Assembly (NCBI GenBank): GCA_012329065.1 | Contig: JAAXPZ010000082.1 | Coordinates: 1 to 39,106, forward strand | Origin: Sulfurovum sp. | GTDB lineage: Bacteria > Campylobacterota > Campylobacteria > Campylobacterales > Sulfurovaceae | DNA length: 39,106 bases | Reading direction: 5' to 3' | In this document: positions 35,617 through 39,106 of the stretch, piece after piece | Layout: every line of letters begins with the position of its first letter | Numbering within the stretch: position 1 is the first letter of the stretch | Made by a program: the position numbers and the translations under genes | Notes under the pieces: model-generated | Told to the model about the DNA's origin: nothing | Databases searched by the model: none | What the model saw: only the letters and a program-made list of their open reading frames with translations

Positions 35617-36939
35617 TCAATCTCCTATCACTATTATTTCAACACGACGATTTTTCTTTCTATTCTCATGGGTTGTATTTGGCAGCAATGGTTTTGTCTC
35701 GCCATAGCCTACTGCCTTAATTCTATCTTTTGATATCCCTGCTTTCATTAATGCTCTTTTGGCATTATTCACTCTTCCTTGTGAGAGAAGCATATTGAAT
35801 GAATCATCACCTTCTGAGTCCGTATGTCCTGCAATCTCTATTTTGACATCAGGATAAGTCTTGAGGATTACTGCTATCTTTACTACTGCTCCCAAACCAA
35901 ATGCTGTCAAGGTTGTCTTCGCAGCGTTAAATTCAATAATCTCTGTCTCAAATAGCACACTAAGATTTTTTCTAACTTTACTATTGCTGCTTGTTGTTTT
36001 CTTATTTTTAGTATCCATCATGACTGAAATGTCTTCTGAGATCTCTTTCTCTGCTTTTTTAACAGCCTCTTTTTTTGCACGCTGCTTCTGAAGTGCCTTG
36101 ACATGCCTCTTGGCTTTAGCTCTGGCTCTTGAGCCTTTTATGGCTTTTACATCAAGTGTAGTGTTATTTTCATACTCAATGTCCAGTTTGGATAATTGCT
36201 TCTCTAGCTTCACTATCCATCGCTTATCAAACACTTTCCCAGCTATCATCAGTGTCCCATCCCTATATAACATATTGCCATCTTTGACTCTAGAAACAAA
36301 AAGAGGGATAATGTTTCCAAGTTTACCTAGGATTGCTTTTTTATCGTTTCTGTCTGGATTTATATCTTCAGCCTCTGGTATTAAAATAGCCCTAGAGTCC
36401 TCAAAGACTCTTATAAGTTTCTGCTTCTGAGAAGGGTGAGCAAATTCTCCTTTGAGGATATAGCTTTTTCCATTATACTGCTTGATATCAAAGCTAATCA
36501 ACAGTGGCTTGACAATAATTGTTTTGTTATCAACATGCATTCGAGCATCACCAAGCACTGCTTTTGATTGCTTGATAGCAGATTCACTCTCAACAACTCC
36601 AGCTATCTCTATTCCAGCATCTGTGTGGGTGATGCTACCTTTTTTGTACTGGGATACAAAAACTGGTATAAAGCTATAGACAATAGCCAAGCTACCTCTA
36701 GACTTCATCAATGCACTTGTATTGGCTTCTGAGACATCTAGGGATATACCGTGTTTTACAAACTCGTTTTTGATCTGCTTTATTGTCTGACCGCTACTAA
36801 GTGTGCCTCTAAGCTGATAAGTGTTTTCATGTTTGGAAATAGTATATGCCATAGCATGATCAAAGCTATTCCTTTGTACCCATGAACAAAGAATCAAAAG
36901 TAGTAAAAGTAGAGAGATCGGTACCCAGAGTTTTCCCAT
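35617..36939 (-). CDS. OmpA-family protein with repeated ArfA/BON-like domains
   Basis: The protein is 440 aa from ATG 36939, with AAAGGA nine bases upstream. A longer frame to 37005 begins within repeat-derived sequence and is rejected. A single membrane anchor (VPISLLLLLLILCSW, 5-19) is followed by two related alpha-beta units (about 30-150 and 160-280; phrases such as LRGTLSSGQTIKQIKNEF and LKGEFAHPSQKQKLIRVF). A basic, Lys/Ala-rich linker (about 285-330) precedes an OmpA C-terminal peptidoglycan-binding domain (about 335-440) with IEIAGHTDSEGDDSFN and NRRVEIIV. The domain order recalls mycobacterial ArfA. It would sit in the periplasm tied to the inner membrane and cell wall. Confidence 0.85.
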   Translation of the reverse strand: MGKLWVPISLLLLLLILCSWVQRNSFDHAMAYTISKHENTYQLRGTLSSGQTIKQIKNEFVKHGISLDVSEANTSALMKSRGSLAIVYSFIPVFVSQYKKGSITHTDAGIEIAGVVESESAIKQSKAVLGDARMHVDNKTIIVKPLLISFDIKQYNGKSYILKGEFAHPSQKQKLIRVFEDSRAILIPEAEDINPDRNDKKAILGKLGNIIPLFVSRVKDGNMLYRDGTLMIAGKVFDKRWIVKLEKQLSKLDIEYENNTTLDVKAIKGSRARAKAKRHVKALQKQRAKKEAVKKAEKEISEDISVMMDTKNKKTTSSNSKVRKNLSVLFETEIIEFNAAKTTLTAFGLGAVVKIAVILKTYPDVKIEIAGHTDSEGDDSFNMLLSQGRVNNAKRALMKAGISKDRIKAVGYGETKPLLPNTTHENRKKNRRVEIIVIGD

Positions 36940-36987
36940 AAAAGAGAGTCCTTTGTTGAAAATACAATTCATAAAATTGGATATCAT

Positions 36988-37025
36988 TATCGCTAATTTT
37001 GGCAATCCTATTGCATATTTTGTGA
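36988..37025 (-). repeat. Solo arm of the MITE-like element
   Basis: The reverse complement of this stretch (ATCACAAAATATGCAATAGG and onward) matches the left arm of the element at 3034-3203 over about 37 bases with few mismatches. Only the outer half of one arm is present. It lies between the OmpA-type start and the divergent AEC gene, in the likely promoter region of both. Confidence 0.65.
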
Positions 37026-37080
37026 TTATACCCTAATGAGTATTTATTTGATATAATCTCAAATAAAATAAAGGGCAGTC

Positions 37081-37992
37081 ATGGCTTCTATTATTTTGCT
37101 TCTTGCATTTCTTGCAGCTGGATACTTGCTTCAAAGAGCTATATCCAACTCTCATAGTGAAAAGTTATCCAATATACTTCATAAATTTGTTATCTACATC
37201 TCATTGCCGTCCCTTGTGCTTGTCTACATGGTGGATATGAGCTTTGATGATAATTTTCTACTACCTATCGCAAGTGCGTGGGGGATACTTGTAGTCTCTA
37301 TAGTCATGGTGCTTGTGCTTTCAAAGATCTTTAAATGGACTAGAAGAATAACAGGTGCCTTGCTCATGATAATCCCATTTGGCAACACATCATTTCTAGG
37401 TATCCCATTTACAAAAGTCTTTTTTGGAGATGCTGGCATACCATATGCTGTCATATATGACCAGCTAGGTTCATTTTTGATGCTTTCTACTGTAGGTATC
37501 ATTATATTGTCTATATATAGTGGACACAGACTGTCTGTTCCTATCATACTATACAAGCTAGTAAGCTTCCCCTCAACCATCGCTCTTGTTGTGGCATTTA
37601 TCCTTGAAGCACATATGATACCAGACTTACTCATGCTAGTGCTCAAAGGGCTTGCTTCTACTCTCACACCATTGGCTCTAGTTGTCATCGGGCTACACCT
37701 CAAGCTCAAGCTAGACAAAGATAAACTTTCTCCTATGTTTATAGGGCTTTCTATCAAGCTGATAATAGCACCACTTTTGCTATTTTTTGGCTATCTTGTG
37801 CTCGACATTGATGGACTATCCGCAGAAGTATCCATACTGGAAACTGCCATGGGACCCATGATGTCCTCAGCCATGCTAGCCATAGGAGTAGGACTCGAGA
37901 GGAGATTTGTCGCTTCTACTCTTGGTTATGGTATAGTCCTTAGTTTTATCACGCTGCCATTGATATATTGGATAAGTACAAATTTTCTATAG
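37081..37992 (+). CDS. AEC-family transporter (auxin efflux carrier fold)
   Basis: The 303-aa protein has about ten membrane helices and the AEC fold features GNTSFLGIPFTKVFFG (about 100-115) and a second half with SMLAIGV-like GPMMSSAMLAIGVGLE. AEC proteins export or import small organic acids or other metabolites; the substrate is unknown. AAAGGG precedes the ATG. The CPxCG gene follows ten bases downstream and is probably co-transcribed. Confidence 0.88.
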   Translation: MASIILLLAFLAAGYLLQRAISNSHSEKLSNILHKFVIYISLPSLVLVYMVDMSFDDNFLLPIASAWGILVVSIVMVLVLSKIFKWTRRITGALLMIIPFGNTSFLGIPFTKVFFGDAGIPYAVIYDQLGSFLMLSTVGIIILSIYSGHRLSVPIILYKLVSFPSTIALVVAFILEAHMIPDLLMLVLKGLASTLTPLALVVIGLHLKLKLDKDKLSPMFIGLSIKLIIAPLLLFFGYLVLDIDGLSAEVSILETAMGPMMSSAMLAIGVGLERRFVASTLGYGIVLSFITLPLIYWISTNFL

Positions 37993-38001
37993 GAGAACAA
38001 A

Positions 38002-38184
38002 ATGGAGCACTTTTTCACCTGCCCCTACTGCTGGGAGCAGATTTCGATGATATTAGATCCTAGCGAGGAAGATAGTGAATATATAGAAGATTGCGAGGTC
38101 TGCTGTCGTCCCATAGAGCTATTTTTCAAGTTTTCATGTGAGCGACTTGTGAGTTTTGAGGTCAGAGTCATGGAAGGTATCTAA
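38002..38184 (+). CDS. CPxCG-type cysteine-rich small protein
   Basis: The 60-aa protein has a zinc-ribbon-like pair of cysteine knuckles: CPYCWEQ near the start and CEVCCRPIEL in the middle. The second half is hydrophobic and carries one more cysteine. It belongs to the family named for its CPXCG motif, of unknown function. AGGAG lies before the start. It follows the AEC gene closely. Confidence 0.85.
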   Translation: MEHFFTCPYCWEQISMILDPSEEDSEYIEDCEVCCRPIELFFKFSCERLVSFEVRVMEGI

Positions 38185-38197
38185 TTGAGTATTTGAT

Positions 38198-38289
38198 TTC
38201 AACCCAAACCATACAATAGAATTTCCAAAATCCCACGGTGCAATGACTTTTGCTAGTTTGGTGATTTCTTTTACATATTTTGGGTTCAA
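38198..38289. repeat. Internally deleted copy of the MITE-like element
   Basis: The sequence begins TTCAACCCAAACCATACAAT and ends TACATATTTTGGGTTCAAA, so both outer ends of the element are kept. The right arm is nearly complete (about 60 bases) and nearly identical to the one at 3143-3203 from GTGCAATGAC to GGTGATTTCT. The left arm is cut to about 36 bases. The centre is missing, leaving a 92-bp hairpin 14 bp behind the CPxCG gene. Confidence 0.72.
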
Positions 38290-38349
38290 ATATGCTGTAT
38301 AACAGAAGGAAATAGTATAATTTTTTTCAATGCTGTGCAAACTAATATA

Positions 38350-38442
38350 TTATTGTTCTGAAAGCTTTTCTATAGCATAAAAAAGCACCAAAGCAAAACC
38401 TACTGCCATTGCACCAATAGCAATCAATGCTAAATCCATCAT
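38350..38442 (-). CDS. 30-aa membrane protein
   Basis: The ATG at 38442 (ATGATG) has AAAGGA four bases upstream and overlaps the stop of the preceding 63-aa gene. The product is one membrane helix (LIAIGAMAVGFALVLFYAI) flanked by MMDLA and a polar EKLSEQ end. Such proteins are often subunits or regulators of membrane complexes, but I recognise no family. A longer frame to 38535 is not supported. Confidence 0.55.
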   Translation of the reverse strand: MMDLALIAIGAMAVGFALVLFYAIEKLSEQ

Positions 38443-38630
38443 AAATCCTTTATTTCTTTTATCTTTTTTGATATTTTTTTGATGATGAGAACTAATGCTC
38501 CCATAAGCACAAAAACAAATATAGTACCAATCCAAAAAACATAATCTATATTGTTTGCATCGTATCTTTTTACAAGACTACCTGCCAATATAACCATAAG
38601 TCCAAAGATGAGACTCACAGTAATTCTCAA
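38439..38630 (-). CDS. 63-aa two-helix membrane protein, possible damaged start
   Basis: Two membrane helices (about 3-18 and 31-50: LIFGLMVILAGSLV and WIGTIFVFVLMGALVLIIKK) flank a short polar loop (KRYDANNID), and the end is lysine-rich. The only usable in-frame starts are TTG 38630 or an inner GTG, both without a ribosome site. The frame stays open for nine more sensible codons upstream (DEVKEILNT) to a stop at 38660. An ATG at 38656 lies one base out of frame with them. A single missing G would restore a normal start, so either the gene has a lesion or there is a sequencing error. It is coupled to the 30-aa gene by the overlapping ATGA. I recognise no family. Confidence 0.6.
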   Translation of the reverse strand: MRITVSLIFGLMVILAGSLVKRYDANNIDYVFWIGTIFVFVLMGALVLIIKKISKKIKEIKDL

Positions 38631-38713
38631 TGTATTTAAAATCTCTTTTACTTCATCTTATGGTTCCCATCAATTCATTATACCAAAGCAAATCAAAAAT
38701 GTCAAAAAAACCA

Positions 38714-38770
38714 GGGGTCTGGTGATTTGTGATTTGTTCTGAAAGAATGAATCATGAATCACCTGACTCC
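38714..38770. repeat. Repeat A hairpin, first copy
   Basis: GGGTCTGGTGATTTGTGATT and onward pairs, with regular TG/CA mismatches, with GAATGAATCATGAATCACCT and its GACTCCC end. The arms are about 26 bases with a five-base loop (TGAAA). The same unit recurs at 38879-38946 and partly at 38947-38992. Confidence 0.75.
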
Positions 38771-38846
38771 CGATGCAATGTAAAAGAATGTCAAAAAATA
38801 TGACACCCTCGAAATTACTACCGCAGGAAGTCCCTACGGCATCAAA

Positions 38847-38868
38847 GGGCGAACACATGGGTTCGCCC
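38847..38868. repeat. Perfect 8-bp-stem hairpin GGGCGAAC/GTTCGCCC
   Basis: GGGCGAAC, a six-base loop ACATGG, then GTTCGCCC, followed by CCTAC. GC-rich compared with all surrounding DNA. It sits between the two full copies of repeat A. Confidence 0.75.
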
Positions 38869-39106
38869 CTACTAGGAAACCAGGGGTCTGGTGATTTGTG
38901 ATTTGTTCTGAAAGAATGAATCATGAATCACCTGACTCCCGATGCATGATTTGTTCTGAAAGAATGAATCATGAATCACCTGACTCCCGATGAAATGTAA
39001 AAAAATATGGCACCCTCGAAATTACTACCGCAGGAAGTCCCTACGGCATACCGTCATTATAGCACTTTGGGCTTTATGTTGCTATGGGTCTATGACATAA
39101 CAGTGC

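Larger units (their letters stand above)
38657..39106. repeat. Gene-free composite repeat region
   Basis: About 450 bp with no credible gene. A long hairpin unit (A) occurs complete at 38710-38777 and 38879-38946 and again in part at 38947-38992. A second unit (B), ending CCGCAGGAAGTCCCTACGG, follows at 38777-38842 and, shorter, at 38993-39049. A third hairpin lies between the copies at 38847-38868. The last 50 bases contain a further interrupted inverted repeat (GCACT...AGTGC, TTATGT...ACATAA) running to the window edge. Confidence 0.8.

Noticed and set aside
35461-35733. 90-codon plus-strand frame after the RND gene
   Set aside because: It overlaps the end of the RND gene in another frame and lies opposite the OmpA-type gene and the 35-aa peptide; no ribosome site.
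38657-39049. CRISPR array
   Set aside because: Repeats are themselves long hairpins of unequal spacing, with no unique spacers of constant length and no cas genes in the window.
39061-39106. attC recombination site of an integron
   Set aside because: The nested inverted repeats do not contain recognisable RYYYAAC and GTTRRRY core sites in the right order.
1-39106. tRNA, rRNA or known riboswitch genes
   Set aside because: No cloverleaf, rRNA segment or riboswitch core was recognised in any intergenic stretch by eye; a covariance-model search was not possible.

Overview
This window is about 39 kb of AT-rich bacterial chromosome from a member of the Campylobacterota (the former Epsilonproteobacteria). 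Three things point there: the gene block DUF2018-like / polyprenyl synthase / hemA / proS / fxsA-like / hemC, which I recall with a similar order in Campylobacter and Helicobacter; the N-terminus of LpxB; and the AHQWRQPL H-box of the histidine kinase. A genus cannot be fixed from sequence alone, but a free-living Sulfurovum- or Sulfurimonas-like organism fits the sensory, transporter and integron content.

Left edge (1-3.3 kb): the 3' part of an integron integrase gene is cut exactly after its HxxR motif by a 1,014-bp IS481-type element. The rest of the integrase is absent. Beyond the element lie an EamA exporter, a YqaA-type membrane protein and a 170-bp MITE-like inverted-repeat element. 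Next, 3.3-6.7 kb holds a phosphoglycolate phosphatase-like gene and two unrelated FAD-dependent oxidoreductases.

Envelope lipid region (6.9-12.9 kb): a UbiD-family decarboxylase with an ACT-domain gene runs leftward. A four-gene, end-overlapping operon runs rightward: lpxB, a DegT/GnnB-like aminotransferase, a Gfo/Idh/GnnA-like oxidoreductase and an LpxA-like acyltransferase. This is the gene set for 3-amino (amide-linked) lipid A, but the LpxA-like protein has lost every histidine used by classical LpxA. That is the most interesting protein-level observation in the window.

Minus-strand core operon (12.9-22.9 kb): DUF2018-like protein, polyprenyl diphosphate synthase, HemA, ProS, FxsA, a DsbC/G-like thiol protein and HemC. 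They are followed by a two-gene signalling module: a histidine kinase with two periplasmic SBP domains and a response regulator with an active-looking GGDEF domain. After an EamA exporter and a 5'-truncated Fic gene comes the division cluster (24.8-32.4 kb): a Sel1 protein, PpiD/SurA-like chaperone, FtsA and FtsZ on the minus strand, and RsmH, an FtsL-like protein and an RND permease on the plus strand, with a class II aldolase-like gene on the minus strand between these two division blocks.

Right end (35.5-39.1 kb): an OmpA-type protein with a previously hidden 35-aa membrane peptide gene behind it, an AEC transporter, a CPxCG zinc-ribbon-like protein, two tiny membrane-protein genes, and a gene-free stretch of about 450 bp built from repeated hairpins. 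Two further relatives of the MITE-like element lie here. Repeats or mobile DNA at both edges suggest that the window is bounded by repeat-rich DNA.
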